A DNA stretch of 42,971 nucleotides from Candidatus Rokuibacteriota bacterium (GCA_003221455.1 QHRX01000200.1:1-42971), one strand, 5' to 3'. Shown: positions 1-11,067, numbered from the stretch's first letter. Notes: generated by a model not told the origin, from the sequence alone. A program made the numbers and translations.

Positions 1-43
1 CCCGGCCTCACCTATCAACTTCCGTGTCTGCCAGGGGGAAGCG

Positions 44-1249
44 ATGAAGACCCACCGCGCGCGCGGCGTCGTCTACGTGGCCCTCGTCGCCTTCGCCGCC
101 CTGTGCCCCTGGCCGCCGGCCGGCTCTCGAGTGGCCGCCCAGGGGAAGGGCACGATCAAGATCGCGACCCAGAGCCCGCTCTCCGGCGGCCAGGCCGCGC
201 TCGGCGAAGGCATCAAGCTCGGCGCCCAGCTCGCGCTCGAGAAGTTCCGGGGCCCGCTGGAGAAGATGGGCTTCGCCGTCGAGCTGGTGCCGTTCGACGA
301 CCAGGCGAAGCCCGACGTCGGCGTCGCGAATGCGAAGAACCTCATCGCGGACACGAACGTTCTCGTCGTGATCGGCCATCTCAACTCGGGCGTGGCGATC
401 CCGGCCTCCGAGGTCTACAAGGACGCGTCGCTGGCGATGATCTCACCGGCCAACACGAACCCGACCGTCACCGACCGCGGATACTCGAACGTCTTTCGCG
501 TCTGCGGCCGGGACGATGTCCAGGGGGCCGTCGGCGCCGAGTTCGCCAAGAGCCTCGGCGTCAAGACTGCCTACGTGATCCACGACAAGACCACGTACGG
601 CCAGGGGGTGGCGGAGTTCTTCAAGGCCGAGGCCGAGAAGAAGGGGATCAAAATCCTCGGCTTCGAGGGCTCTGAGGAGAAGTCGAACTTCGACCCGATC
701 ATCACGCCGGTCAAGGCGCGCAACCCCGAGCTCATCTACTTCGGCGGACTCTACGACCAGGCCGGCCCGTTCTTCAGCCAGGCCCGGGAGAAGGGCGCCA
801 AGTCGAGGTTCATGGGGCCCGATGGCCTGGACTCCTCGGACCTCGCCAAGATCGCGGGCAAGGCCGTAGTCGGCATGTACTACACCTCGGTCGCGGGCCC
901 GGTCTCGGTCTACCCGCAGGCGAGGCAGTTCGCCGAGGAATACCGGAAGAAGTTCGGCAAGAACCCGGAGCCGTTCGCGGCCCAGGCCTATGACGCCACC
1001 GCCATCGCCCTCCGGGGGATCGCCGCCGCCGCCAAGGGCGGCCGCCGCCCCGAGCGCGAGGAGGTGGCGGCGGCCATCCACGCCGTGAAATACACCGGCA
1101 TCACCGGCACGATCGAGTTCGACAAGAAGGGCGACCCCAAGAAGGCGCTCTACTTCGTCCTGCAGGTCACCTCGGACAACCCGGAGAAGTGGGGAGAGAA
1201 TCGGGAAGTGAAGCGGCTGCTGATCGCCACCCCGGCGCCGAAGATGTAG
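44..1249 (+). CDS. livJ: Branched-chain amino acid ABC transporter substrate-binding protein (LivJ-like)
   Basis: 401-aa ORF with N-terminal signal peptide and periplasmic-binding pattern (IKIATQSPLSGGQAALGEGIKLGAQLALE); heads a liv-type operon; purine-rich SD (gggggaag) before ATG. Confidence 0.93.
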   Translation: MKTHRARGVVYVALVAFAALCPWPPAGSRVAAQGKGTIKIATQSPLSGGQAALGEGIKLGAQLALEKFRGPLEKMGFAVELVPFDDQAKPDVGVANAKNLIADTNVLVVIGHLNSGVAIPASEVYKDASLAMISPANTNPTVTDRGYSNVFRVCGRDDVQGAVGAEFAKSLGVKTAYVIHDKTTYGQGVAEFFKAEAEKKGIKILGFEGSEEKSNFDPIITPVKARNPELIYFGGLYDQAGPFFSQAREKGAKSRFMGPDGLDSSDLAKIAGKAVVGMYYTSVAGPVSVYPQARQFAEEYRKKFGKNPEPFAAQAYDATAIALRGIAAAAKGGRRPEREEVAAAIHAVKYTGITGTIEFDKKGDPKKALYFVLQVTSDNPEKWGENREVKRLLIATPAPKM

Positions 1250-1297
1250 AGCGCGGCGCGGCCGCCGCCGCCCCCACCCGCCCGTCGCGTCCACTCG

Positions 1298-2269
1298 ATG
1301 GACTACCCGCTCCTTCTCGGGATCTTTCCCCAGGTCCTGCTCGACGGCTTGATCCTCGGCTTCATGTACGCCCTCGTCGCGCTCGGCTACACGATGGTGT
1401 ACGGCGTGCTCGAGTTCATCAACTTCGCCCACTCGGAGATCTTCGTCACCGGCGCCTTCGTCGGCGTCGAGATCCTCCTGAGCCTCCAGCACGCCGGCCT
1501 CCTCGACCGCGTATCCCCCGTCCTCGTGCTGCTCCTCATCCTGGGGGCGGGGATGACGGTCAGCGGCCTGCTGGCCGTCGCCGTCGAGCGGATCGCCTAC
1601 CGGCCGCTCCGGGGCGCGCCCCGGCTCATCCCGCTGATCTCGGCCATCGGCGTCTCCTTCTTCCTTCAGGACCTCATCCGGCTCGTCGAGAGCGTCTGGC
1701 GGAACGCGTTCAACCTTGTGTATCCGGGGCTCGAGCCCCTGAACCGGCGGTTCGAGCTGACCGCGACCGTCGACGTCTCGGTCAAGGCGCTCGTAGTCAT
1801 TGCCGCCTCGCTGCTGATGCTCCTCGCCCTCCACCTGCTGGTGAACAAGACCCGGCTCGGCACGGCGATCCGGGCGGTCGCCGAGGACCAGGCCACGGCG
1901 AGCCTCATGGGCATCAACGTCGACCGGATGATCTCGATCACCTTCCTCATCGGGGGGGCGATGGGCGGTGCGGCCGGCGTGCTCTTCGGCGTCCAGTACA
2001 GTCTGATCAACCCCTACACGGGCTTCACTCCCGGCCTCAAGGCCTTCACCGCGGCCGTGCTGGGCGGCATCGGCAACATCCCCGGCGCGATGACCGGAGG
2101 CCTCGTCCTCGGCCTGCTCGAGGCGTTCGCCGCCTCCTACCTGTCGCTCCTGACGGGGGGGGCGTTCGGCGCCGAGTACAAGGACATCTTCGCCTTCTCC
2201 GTGCTGATCCTCATCCTGATCTTCCGTCCTCAGGGGCTCCTGGGCGAAGTGGTGCGGGGGCGGGCGTGA
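1298..2269 (+). CDS. livH: Branched-chain amino acid ABC transporter permease LivH
   Basis: 323-aa hydrophobic ORF; YALVALGYTMVYGVLEFINFAHSE and GGIGNIPGAMTGG motifs of LivH. Confidence 0.95.
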   Translation: MDYPLLLGIFPQVLLDGLILGFMYALVALGYTMVYGVLEFINFAHSEIFVTGAFVGVEILLSLQHAGLLDRVSPVLVLLLILGAGMTVSGLLAVAVERIAYRPLRGAPRLIPLISAIGVSFFLQDLIRLVESVWRNAFNLVYPGLEPLNRRFELTATVDVSVKALVVIAASLLMLLALHLLVNKTRLGTAIRAVAEDQATASLMGINVDRMISITFLIGGAMGGAAGVLFGVQYSLINPYTGFTPGLKAFTAAVLGGIGNIPGAMTGGLVLGLLEAFAASYLSLLTGGAFGAEYKDIFAFSVLILILIFRPQGLLGEVVRGRA

Positions 2270-2315
2270 TCGGTCCGGCGGCGGCCAGGGGGCCCTCGGT
2301 GCCCGCGGGAGCGCC

Positions 2316-3539
2316 GTGATGCACGCGGTCGGGGTGCTCGCGCTACTGGCCGCCTCCGGGTACGCGGTGTCCGTCTTTCCGCATTCGATCCTCGCGTTCC
2401 TGCTCTTCCAGGCATCGATCCTGGCGCTCTATCTTGCGCCGATGCGACGCTGGCTGAAGGTCGCGCTCGCGGTGCTGGCGCTCGGCGTGCTGATGCCGGC
2501 CATCGGCACCGTCAACGGCTACTACCTCGAGGTCGCGACCCAGGTCGGGATCTTCGTGGCCCTCGCCCTCGGCCTCAACATCGTGGTGGGGCTCGCCGGG
2601 TTACTCGACCTCGGCTACGTGGCGTTCTTCGCCGTGGGCGCCTATCTCTGGGCCATCTTCGGCTCTCCCCAGGCCAACCAGATCTTCGGGGGCGGATTCC
2701 CGCTGGCCCCCGGCTGGTTCTTCGTCTTCCTGCTGGTGGGGCTCGCCGTCGCCGCCCTCACGGGCGTGCTGCTCGGCCTGCCCGTCCTCCGGCTGCGCGG
2801 CGACTACCTGGCGATCGTCACGCTCGGGTTCGGCGAGGTCGTCCGAGTGCTCGCGAACAACCTCGACAAGCCCATCAACCTGACCAACGGGCCCAAGGGC
2901 ATCACGCCGATCAGCCGCCCGCCCCTGCCGTTCGATCCGGCGCGGCTGCCCGGGGTGTCCCTGGGCCTCCTCTACTCGCTGTACTTCTACTTCCTGGTCC
3001 TGCTCGTCCTCTTCGTCGTCATCGCGGTGAACCAGCGCCTCGCGGACTCGCACATCGGGCGCGCGTGGGAGGCCATTCGGGAAGACGAGACGGCCGCCCA
3101 GGCGATGGGGGTCCCCTTGGTCCGGACCAAGCTGCTCGCCTTCGCCTGCGGCGCTTCCTTCGCCGGCGTCATCGGCGTCCTCTTCGCGGCCAAACAAGTC
3201 TTCATCAACCCGGAATCCTTCACGTTCCTCGAGTCCATCGGCGTACTCGCGATGGTCATCCTGGGTGGCATGGGCTCGATCCCGGGTCCCGCGCTGGGCG
3301 CGACGATCGTCACCGTCCTCAACCTCCAGGTCCTCAAGGGCCTGTCGCTCTGGCTCAACGACCTGCGGAATTCGGGCACGATCGTCTTCGGCTACAACCT
3401 GGCCGACCTCCCCACCCAGCTCGAGCCGGCCAAGTACGAGCGCATGGTCTTCGGCCTCATTCTCGTGCTGATGATGATCTTCCGGCCGGAGGGTATCCTC
3501 CCCGCCCGCCGGCGCCGCCGCGTGCTTGTCGATGACTGA
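2316..3539 (+). CDS. livM: Branched-chain amino acid ABC transporter permease LivM
   Basis: 407-aa hydrophobic ORF; LGLNIVVGLAGLLDLGYVAFFAVGAY and GGMGSIPGPALGA motifs. Confidence 0.95.
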   Translation: MMHAVGVLALLAASGYAVSVFPHSILAFLLFQASILALYLAPMRRWLKVALAVLALGVLMPAIGTVNGYYLEVATQVGIFVALALGLNIVVGLAGLLDLGYVAFFAVGAYLWAIFGSPQANQIFGGGFPLAPGWFFVFLLVGLAVAALTGVLLGLPVLRLRGDYLAIVTLGFGEVVRVLANNLDKPINLTNGPKGITPISRPPLPFDPARLPGVSLGLLYSLYFYFLVLLVLFVVIAVNQRLADSHIGRAWEAIREDETAAQAMGVPLVRTKLLAFACGASFAGVIGVLFAAKQVFINPESFTFLESIGVLAMVILGGMGSIPGPALGATIVTVLNLQVLKGLSLWLNDLRNSGTIVFGYNLADLPTQLEPAKYERMVFGLILVLMMIFRPEGILPARRRRRVLVDD

Positions 3540-3739
3540 GGGGCGGTGTGGCCGACGGCGCCGCATCGCGCGCGCCGCTCGCGGGGAGTCGCTAGTGCGG
3601 GGGCGGACCGCGAGCGGAGTTCATCGCACGCCCCGCCGCCGTGGGCCGCACCGCGGCCTCGGGGCGAGGCCGGCCCGATGATCGGAACGAGCGACGGCGC
3701 GCCCTGGCTCCTGAGGCCGCGGGAGCCGTCCGCCCGCCC

Positions 3740-4505
3740 ATGACGACCCTCCTCCGCGCCGAGGGTGTGACCAAGGCGTTCGGCGGGCTCGTCGCCGTCA
3801 ACAAGGTGGAGTTCGCGATCCAGCCCCACCGTATCGTCTCGATCATCGGTCCCAACGGTGCCGGGAAGACGACCCTCTTCAACATCGTCACCGGGCTGGA
3901 CGTGCCGGAGTCCGGAACGGTGATCTTCCGCGAGAGGTCGCTCGTCGGTCTCCGGCCCGACGAGATCACGGCGTCCGGAATCTGCCGGACGTTTCAGAAC
4001 ATCCGGCTCTTCGCCAACATGACCGCGATTGAGAACGTGCTGGTCGGCATGCACACGCGCGTCGGACTCGGGCTCCGCGACGTGCTCGCGCGCGGCCGGC
4101 GTTTCCGGACAACCGAGGAGAGCCTCTCGCGGCAGGCCGCCGAGCTCCTCACGGTGGTAGGGCTCCGGGCCAAGGCCAATGAGGTCGCGCGTCACCTCCC
4201 GTACGGCGACCAGCGACGGCTCGAGATTGCTCGCGCCCTCGGCGCCGGTCCCTCCCTCCTGCTGCTGGACGAGCCGACCGCGGGCATGACGCAAGGCGAG
4301 GCCGGCCTGCTGATGGCCCTCCTCCGCCGCCTGATCGGCGAGTTTCACCTCACGGTGCTCCTCATCGAGCACAACATGCGCGTCGTCATGGGGGTCTCCG
4401 ACCGTGTCATCGTCCTGGACCATGGCGAGAAGATCGCCGAGGGCGACCCGGCCGAGGTGAGACGTGACCCGCGCGTGATCGAGGCCTACCTGGGGCGCCG
4501 GGCGC

Positions 4506-4513
<8 letters not shown>
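3740..4513 (+). CDS. livG: Branched-chain amino acid ABC transporter ATP-binding protein LivG
   Basis: ORF 3641-4513; family homology starts at ATG 3740 (MTTLLRAEGVTKAFGG); Walker A GPNGAGKTT, C-terminal VIEAYLG. Confidence 0.94.
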
Positions 4514-5210
<697 letters not shown>

Positions 5211-5451
5211 CGCCGACGGGCGTCCCGGCGCGCCCGGCCCAACCGTCAGGGGCGCGGCGGCAGCGGCCGCGCGGGGCCTCGCGCTCGCGCGAGACCGACT
5301 CGGGCGAGGGCGGCCCCGCCACGAGCCAGAGGATCCTGCCGAACGCTCGCAGGCGCCCTCGAACGTGCGGGGATCGGGGGGGAGGGGCCGGGCCGGATCC
5401 GGGTTGAGCCCGAGCCTCCGCGGGGAGCCTTCCGACCTCCGGCCGCCGTCG

Positions 5452-6345
5452 CTACGAGCCTCCGCCCATCCGTCGCTCGACATCCGCGAGCCGGCTCTCG
5501 GCGCACTCAAAGATCGCGGGGAGGGCCGAGACTACACTGATTCCCTGCACCACCTCGAGGGGGGCCCGGGCATCCTCTTTCGCGTTGTCACGGGCCGCCC
5601 GGGCGGCCGGGCAGGAGTCGAGCACGGGATCGCGGGACACCGAGGCGAACGCGGCAGCGGCGCCCCGCTCGTCGCCGGAGTCGGCGCGCAGCCCGGCGTT
5701 CCAGGCGGTCGCCGCAAGCATGTAGAGATCCATGGTCTCGCGCATGCCGCGCTTGAGCTCGGCGTCGCCCCCGGGGGCGCTCGCGTACCTCTCGACGGTC
5801 CTCTTGGCGTCGAACGCGCGCGGCCCGTACTCCGGGTAGTTCACGTGCGCCTGCACGAGAGACCGCAAGCCCTGCAGGACCCGGAGGACGTCGGCCGCGA
5901 GCTGCGCCTCGTCGGCCGCCGCCGGCGGCGGGGGCGGCGGCTGGGGCGGGGACGCCGGCACGGGGGCGGCAACGCGCGGCGGCGCCTGCTGGACGGGGAC
6001 GCCGGACAGCCGGAGGGGGGCGCTGGACAGCCGCTTTAGGCCCAACCAGGCACCGATCACGACTAGCAACAGGATGACGCCCATGATCGTTCCGCGCGTC
6101 ACCGGGCTCACGCGGGGGGCGGTGGCGGCCTGAGCGCGCTCGCGCGCAAGCCGCAGCTGCGCCGTCTCGTATTCGATGAAGTCCACACCGCACGCGTCGC
6201 ACTTCCCCCCGTGAGGCTGCAGGTGGTGGCACGCGGGACACGCGTAGCGGAGGAGGGTGTGGCAGCGCGTGCAGAACCGCACCGTCTCGAGATTCTCCTG
6301 TCCACACTTGGGACAGGGCGAGCCGGCGGGCGCCGTCTCGGTCAC
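5452..6345 (-). CDS. Zinc-ribbon domain membrane protein
   Basis: 297-aa ORF; four CxxC motifs (CPKC, CTRC, CPAC, CDAC), then a TM segment (GTIMGVILLLVVIGAWLGL) and a Pro-rich linker. Confidence 0.8.
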   Translation of the reverse strand: MTETAPAGSPCPKCGQENLETVRFCTRCHTLLRYACPACHHLQPHGGKCDACGVDFIEYETAQLRLARERAQAATAPRVSPVTRGTIMGVILLLVVIGAWLGLKRLSSAPLRLSGVPVQQAPPRVAAPVPASPPQPPPPPPAAADEAQLAADVLRVLQGLRSLVQAHVNYPEYGPRAFDAKRTVERYASAPGGDAELKRGMRETMDLYMLAATAWNAGLRADSGDERGAAAAFASVSRDPVLDSCPAARAARDNAKEDARAPLEVVQGISVVSALPAIFECAESRLADVERRMGGGS

Positions 6346-6908
6346 GCGCCCGTTTCCCGTCGGCGCGCGTCGGCGGCTCCGCGACCGGGCCCAGTGAGGA
6401 ACAGGACAACCCCGCCGGCGAGCAGCACGAGGTGGAGCGGTCGGGCGGTCCGCGACGTCACACGTGAGGGCCAGGGCGCCGATCGGCTCGGGAATGACGA
6501 TGGACGCCTACCGTAGGCGCACACTCCTGATCAGTCTACGGCGGGCCGAGAAGCTTTGGCAAGGATTTTTTGACGACCTGTCACATGCGGCGCTCGCGTC
6601 CACCGAACTCTGGCGTCTCGAAGCCTCTAGGGGGCCGGTGGGGAGCTCCTGCGGCGATCACACTGACGCCCTCACGCTGATCGGCGGGGCGGGTCGTGGC
6701 AGACGCGGGCCGTGACGGGCGCTGGCGCTCGCCTCTCTACGGGCGGGATGGTCCGCGGTTCAGGCGTCTCGCTCGGTTCGCTGCTCGGGTAGCCGCGGCT
6801 CTCCGCGCCGGGGAAACCGCGGACATCAGCCCCCGGGTCCCGCGCGCGGTCGGCACGAACACGGCGGTCGGAGCAGCAGGAAGGGAACGCGGAGCTTCCG
6901 GAGGAGTC

Positions 6909-7301
6909 TTAGCAGTTACCGGCGCATTGCGCGCGCAACGTCTCGAAGGTGGTACTTTGGGTCGCGCCCGAGCCGCTCGGCCAGGTCACCGTCAGGGTGA
7001 TCCGAGCCAGCCCATTGGGCGACGGGGTCGCCCCGACCGTCGCGATCGTCCACGACCGCGTCACGCCGGGGGCCGGGCTATCCGATCCGGTGGCCGGTCC
7101 CGGATTGAACGGTTGGTTTCTGAGCTGCTCGAAGAGCTGTCTCCCCACTTCCGTCGCGGTCGATTGGCCTCCGCTGAACACCACGCTCAGGTAGCCGGCC
7201 GTGACCGAGTTCATCAGCGCAAGGATGCCGACCACGAGAATCGTGATCGCGATCAGGACTTCGATGAGCGTCATGCCGCGTTCGTCTCGCCAGGCTGCCA
7301 T
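6909..7301 (-). CDS. pilV: Type IV pilus minor pseudopilin, PilV-like
   Basis: Prepilin motif ERG|MTLIEVLIAITILVVGILALMNS; start placed at ATG 7301 within a longer ORF; last gene of a four-gene cluster. Confidence 0.85.
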   Translation of the reverse strand: MAAWRDERGMTLIEVLIAITILVVGILALMNSVTAGYLSVVFSGGQSTATEVGRQLFEQLRNQPFNPGPATGSDSPAPGVTRSWTIATVGATPSPNGLARITLTVTWPSGSGATQSTTFETLRAQCAGNC

Positions 7302-7309
7302 TGGTGGCC

Positions 7310-9106
7310 CTAACTCCGCGCCCATCGGCCCTTCTGCATGACGACGCCCTTCGGCGTCCCCGGAGGAATCGTGGTATCGAACAGGGTGTCGTAGCTCCAG
7401 TTCCGCACGGGGGCATTGTAGTAGACGCCCGTGTTCTGCCAGGGCTGCGTCACCTGCTGGCTGTGCCAGAGGTTGACCAGGGACCCGGAGTAGTTGATCG
7501 TCACGCCGCTCCAGTTCTCGAGGAACCGGATGTCGTTCTCGAGCTGACCGTTGCCGGCACCTGACGTGGACTCGTTGCTCGGGCCCGTGGCGATGGCCGC
7601 GTTCACGGAGGTCGCCGTCGGGGTTCGCGAGCCCAGCGTCGAGCTGCTGGTCGCGGCGTTGGCGTCGCTCCAGTTGTTCGACAGCACGGTCACCGCATCG
7701 GCCAGGACCGCGGCCGGCGATTGGGTCGCGGGGAGGCCCGGGTTGTAGTCCCCCTGGATATACACGGGATTCTGCGACACGACCGTCAGGCCCTTGGTCG
7801 GCAGCGTGGTGGTCCCGGCGTTCGCCCCGTTCACCAGCCGCACCGCGGGGCACGCGAGGGTCTTGTTCGAGCTGCACGGCGTCGACGGGCCGAAGCTGTT
7901 CGTCGTGGACGCCACGTAGACCATCCCGTTCCAATTGGTGAGACACCCGCTCGAGCAGGACCCTCCTCCCGAGACCGGCACGGCCGTGTTCAGCTTGCTG
8001 ACGTCCACCTGCGTGACCGCCATCATCTGGCCTTCGCGGGAGTCGAAGAAGGTGCTGGTCGTGGTAATCGTGCCGGCCGGCAGCGTCACGGGGTTGCCGT
8101 TCTGGTCGGTCGCCACGCCGTTCACGATGCGGAGGTCCGCCTGCGTGTAGAGTTTCGCCGCCGTGAGCGCGGAGGAGTCGCCTACCAGGGGCATCTCGAT
8201 CAGCGTGTGGGCCTGCTTGTCCGGGTTACAGGGGTTGTTGAACAGCGACGGCACTGGCGGCGTGATCTCGGTGATCCCCATCGCGCTGTCCTTCACCATG
8301 CCCCCGAAGGTGCTCTGGGCTTGGGCCTGCCACTGGGAGGCCGTCCAGCTGCCGGTGAAGTTTTGCTTGTCGACATGGTCGAAGTTCAACGTCTTGTAGA
8401 CACCGTTGGCGTTCATGATCTGAGGGTTGCCGTTGAGCCCCTCCACGCCGCTGCTCTTGATGGTGCGGTAGATGTTCCCGGCCGTCGCCATGCGCGAGTT
8501 GACCTGGAGCGTGGCACCGGGCGCCATATAGATATTGCTGTTCGCGAAGATCGGCCCGTTCAGCGTCATGTTCGCGCCGGGGGCGATCTCGAGATCCACG
8601 CCCTTGCCGTAAAACACGGCGAACTGGAAGAGGGGCACCTGGATGTACTGGAAGACCTGGGTGAGGCTCGACTGGGTGCCTCCCGCCGCCGCGACCTGGG
8701 CGGCGATCTGATAATCCGTCGCGATGCCCTTCATGCCCGCGTAGGGACCGGTCGCGATCTGGATTTGATAGGGCGCCGGGCTCAGCTGTGTCACCGAGTA
8801 GGCGCTGAAGCTGAGGCCGGGGCTCGTGAGCGTCGGCGCCGTGATCGTGGCGAGCTGCGTACCCGTCGGCGCGGGGGTGCTCACCAAGAGCGCCCGCAAT
8901 CCGACCACCCCCGACTCGAGCCCGCCGTCGGCGGCGTAGAACGCCTTGCTGTAGTCCTTCCAGTTCGCCGACGACGCGACCTCGGTCGTGCCGAGGGTCA
9001 GCAGCGTGAGGCCCAACACCGACAGGGCCGCCAGGATGACAAGAGAGAGGACCAAAGCGTAGCCGTGTTCGGCTCTCAGCAGGTGCCGTGCTTGAAGTCG
9101 CGTCAT
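7310..9106 (-). CDS. PilX-like pilus assembly protein (large)
   Basis: About 598 aa; N-terminal GYALVLSLVILAALSVLGLTLL plus AFYAADGGLE, typical of PilX-type proteins; start ATG 9106. Confidence 0.8.
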   Translation of the reverse strand: MTRLQARHLLRAEHGYALVLSLVILAALSVLGLTLLTLGTTEVASSANWKDYSKAFYAADGGLESGVVGLRALLVSTPAPTGTQLATITAPTLTSPGLSFSAYSVTQLSPAPYQIQIATGPYAGMKGIATDYQIAAQVAAAGGTQSSLTQVFQYIQVPLFQFAVFYGKGVDLEIAPGANMTLNGPIFANSNIYMAPGATLQVNSRMATAGNIYRTIKSSGVEGLNGNPQIMNANGVYKTLNFDHVDKQNFTGSWTASQWQAQAQSTFGGMVKDSAMGITEITPPVPSLFNNPCNPDKQAHTLIEMPLVGDSSALTAAKLYTQADLRIVNGVATDQNGNPVTLPAGTITTTSTFFDSREGQMMAVTQVDVSKLNTAVPVSGGGSCSSGCLTNWNGMVYVASTTNSFGPSTPCSSNKTLACPAVRLVNGANAGTTTLPTKGLTVVSQNPVYIQGDYNPGLPATQSPAAVLADAVTVLSNNWSDANAATSSSTLGSRTPTATSVNAAIATGPSNESTSGAGNGQLENDIRFLENWSGVTINYSGSLVNLWHSQQVTQPWQNTGVYYNAPVRNWSYDTLFDTTIPPGTPKGVVMQKGRWARS

Positions 9107-9156
9107 AGTCTTACTGCCCTCCGTCTGTCGTAGGTTGAGCGGTCGACCGGTCGTCG

Positions 9157-9978
9157 TCACGGGAGATTCCTCGGCCGAACGTAGGTCGTCACCGTGAAGC
9201 TACGGGCGTTGCAGGGATTCGGCGCCGTCGATTGCGCCGTCATCGTGATCGCCACCCGCCGAATGTTGGCGAGATTGGCCGAGAGATTCGACGTGAGGAT
9301 CGCGGTGTCCGTGGTGTCGAAATAGCTGAACTGCTGCACCTGCACCCCCGTGGCCAGCGTCTGCGGCCCCGTCCCGTCGCCCGGATCCTTGGACAGCGTG
9401 TTGCCCGCCCACGAGTAGGTGACCGGCAGCGGCCGCCCGACGACCGCGCCCGCCGGGTAGGCGTTCGCGAGCCCTGTCCCGTTGAGGGTAATGGTCGGGC
9501 CCACGATGGTCTTGACGGTCTGGGTCTCCGAGGTGCTGCCGCTGCTCAGATAGAGCGAATCGCTCGGGTTGATCCCCAGACCGCCCGCCACCGTGAGGAT
9601 CTTGGTCCCGGCGGCCGCCGCCGTCGAGAGCGTGGTCGACACGTTGTTGAGATCGGCCCAGAAGGTGATCGAGGTCTGACTCGCCCCCGTGACCGCGGTC
9701 AGCGCCGGCGGGTAGCCATAGCCCACGAGCCGCAGATCCTCTTCCATCAGCATCGCGGTCCGCGCCGACTGCTGGGCCTGCGCCTGGTTCTCACCCGTGA
9801 CGAACACCGTGTTGCTGCTCACCTGGACCCCGACCAGCGCCGCCATCACCAGCCCCATGATCGCCATCGTCACGAGCAGCTCGGTGAGGGTGAACCCCCG
9901 GCGGTCATGCCACGCCGCCGCGAGGCCGCGGTGAGGTCGGGGGAGGCTGGAGCGCCGTTCGTGGGTGACCATCGCCAT
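9157..9978 (-). CDS. pilW: Type IV pilus minor pseudopilin, PilW-like
   Basis: Prepilin motif RRG|FTLTELLVTMAIMGLVMAALVG; start ATG 9978 (in-frame ATGs also at 9972). Confidence 0.85.
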   Translation of the reverse strand: MAMVTHERRSSLPRPHRGLAAAWHDRRGFTLTELLVTMAIMGLVMAALVGVQVSSNTVFVTGENQAQAQQSARTAMLMEEDLRLVGYGYPPALTAVTGASQTSITFWADLNNVSTTLSTAAAAGTKILTVAGGLGINPSDSLYLSSGSTSETQTVKTIVGPTITLNGTGLANAYPAGAVVGRPLPVTYSWAGNTLSKDPGDGTGPQTLATGVQVQQFSYFDTTDTAILTSNLSANLANIRRVAITMTAQSTAPNPCNARSFTVTTYVRPRNLP

Positions 9979-9983
9979 CACCC

Positions 9984-10517
9984 CTAGGGAATCGTGACCC
10001 GGCCCGGGGCCGTCACGCTCACCGTCCGGCTGCCCCCGCCCTGCGCCGTCACCGTCAGGGCTCCGGTTTGACTGGCGTTGCCGAACGGGGTGAAGATCGG
10101 ATTCGTCCCGCTGTTGGTCACCGTGAAGGAATTCGGAGAGGGGCGGAAGGTTCCCGTGGAGTCCGTGCCCGGGCCCGTCCACACCGTGCCCGCGCACCCG
10201 CCCTGCACGAACTGATACCCCCCGGACACGACCTTCACGCAAATCGTCTGGCGCGTGCTCATCGCGAGCATCTTCGCCCGCATGAGCGAGCCCTGGATCT
10301 CCCGCGCCCCCCAGGTGACGGTCGCCCCGGGAAGGGCGCTCAAGAGCCAGGGAACGGCGGCCGCCCCCATGATCCCGATGATCGCGATCACCACGACGAG
10401 TTCAGACAGGGAATAGCCCCGGCAGCTCCCCGCGGTGCCGGCGAGCGTCGAACGGCCAGGCTCTGCCGTCCTGCTGAGACCGGAGATCGGTACCGCGACT
10501 GCGCCGACGTTTTCCAT
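9984..10517 (-). CDS. Type II secretion/type IV pilus pseudopilin, GspH/FimT-like
   Basis: Prepilin motif CRG|YSLSELVVVIAIIGIMGAAAVPWLL; first gene of the pseudopilin operon. Confidence 0.87.
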   Translation of the reverse strand: MENVGAVAVPISGLSRTAEPGRSTLAGTAGSCRGYSLSELVVVIAIIGIMGAAAVPWLLSALPGATVTWGAREIQGSLMRAKMLAMSTRQTICVKVVSGGYQFVQGGCAGTVWTGPGTDSTGTFRPSPNSFTVTNSGTNPIFTPFGNASQTGALTVTAQGGGSRTVSVTAPGRVTIP

Positions 10518-10530
10518 CGCGTAGGTGACA

Positions 10531-10547
10531 GTGCACGAACGATGCCC
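10531..10547 (-). promoter_or_regulatory. Candidate sigma54 (-24/-12) promoter of the pseudopilin operon
   Basis: Minus-strand GGGCATCGTTCGTGCAC; GG-N10-GC spacing; matches two other sites in the window. Confidence 0.5.
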
Positions 10548-10610
10548 GTTAATAATTTGGGTGCGCGTCGTCTAACATGTCTAATTCAAATCGATTTTCG
10601 GCCTCTATCC

Positions 10611-10635
10611 GCAGCCTGCCAGATCGGCAGGCTGC
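10611..10635. promoter_or_regulatory. Perfect dyad (candidate enhancer/UAS) upstream of the pseudopilin operon
   Basis: gcagcctgcc-agatc-ggcaggctgc, 10-bp perfect inverted repeat centred about 102 bp upstream of the predicted +1. Confidence 0.45.
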
Positions 10636-11067
10636 CGAAATGGCAATTCGACCCGCCCCCACGGAGCCAGATCGTCACGGCTCGCCGTCGGTGTCGCGGG
10701 CTCCGCGTTGGCCCCACGGGGCTCAGGGATTTCGGATACGGGAGCGGGGGAGGAGGAGCGGAAAGCCCGTCTGAACCCATTCCGTGGCGTCGAGGTGTTC
10801 CGGCCCGCGCATGCTGAGGCGCGCCCGCCGCCGCCAGGACACCTTGTGCGAGCACGGGGCGAGGCGCGTGGAACGACGAACCAGTCGACGCGAAGCGCCG
10901 ATCAGTCGAAGGCCTACAGGGCGGCGGTCAGCCGCGGCGTGGCGATACGGCAGCGAGACGAGCCGGTGCGCGTGAGGCGTGGCGGCGGACCGGGACGGAG
11001 GCTCGAGTCGGGCGGGGCCGCGACGACCATGACGATGCCGCTGGTCGAGCGCTCTTCGGCGTGGCCG

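Noticed and set aside
443-1834. Minus-strand 463-aa ORF over livJ/livH
   Set aside because: Antisense shadow ORF; the same applies to the long antisense ORFs over livM, secY, rplB and the other ribosomal genes.
6550-6580. TTTGGCAAGGATTTTTTGAC as a possible sigma54 site or terminator
   Set aside because: Has GGCA but no GC at the required 10-nt spacing, and no stable hairpin precedes the T run.
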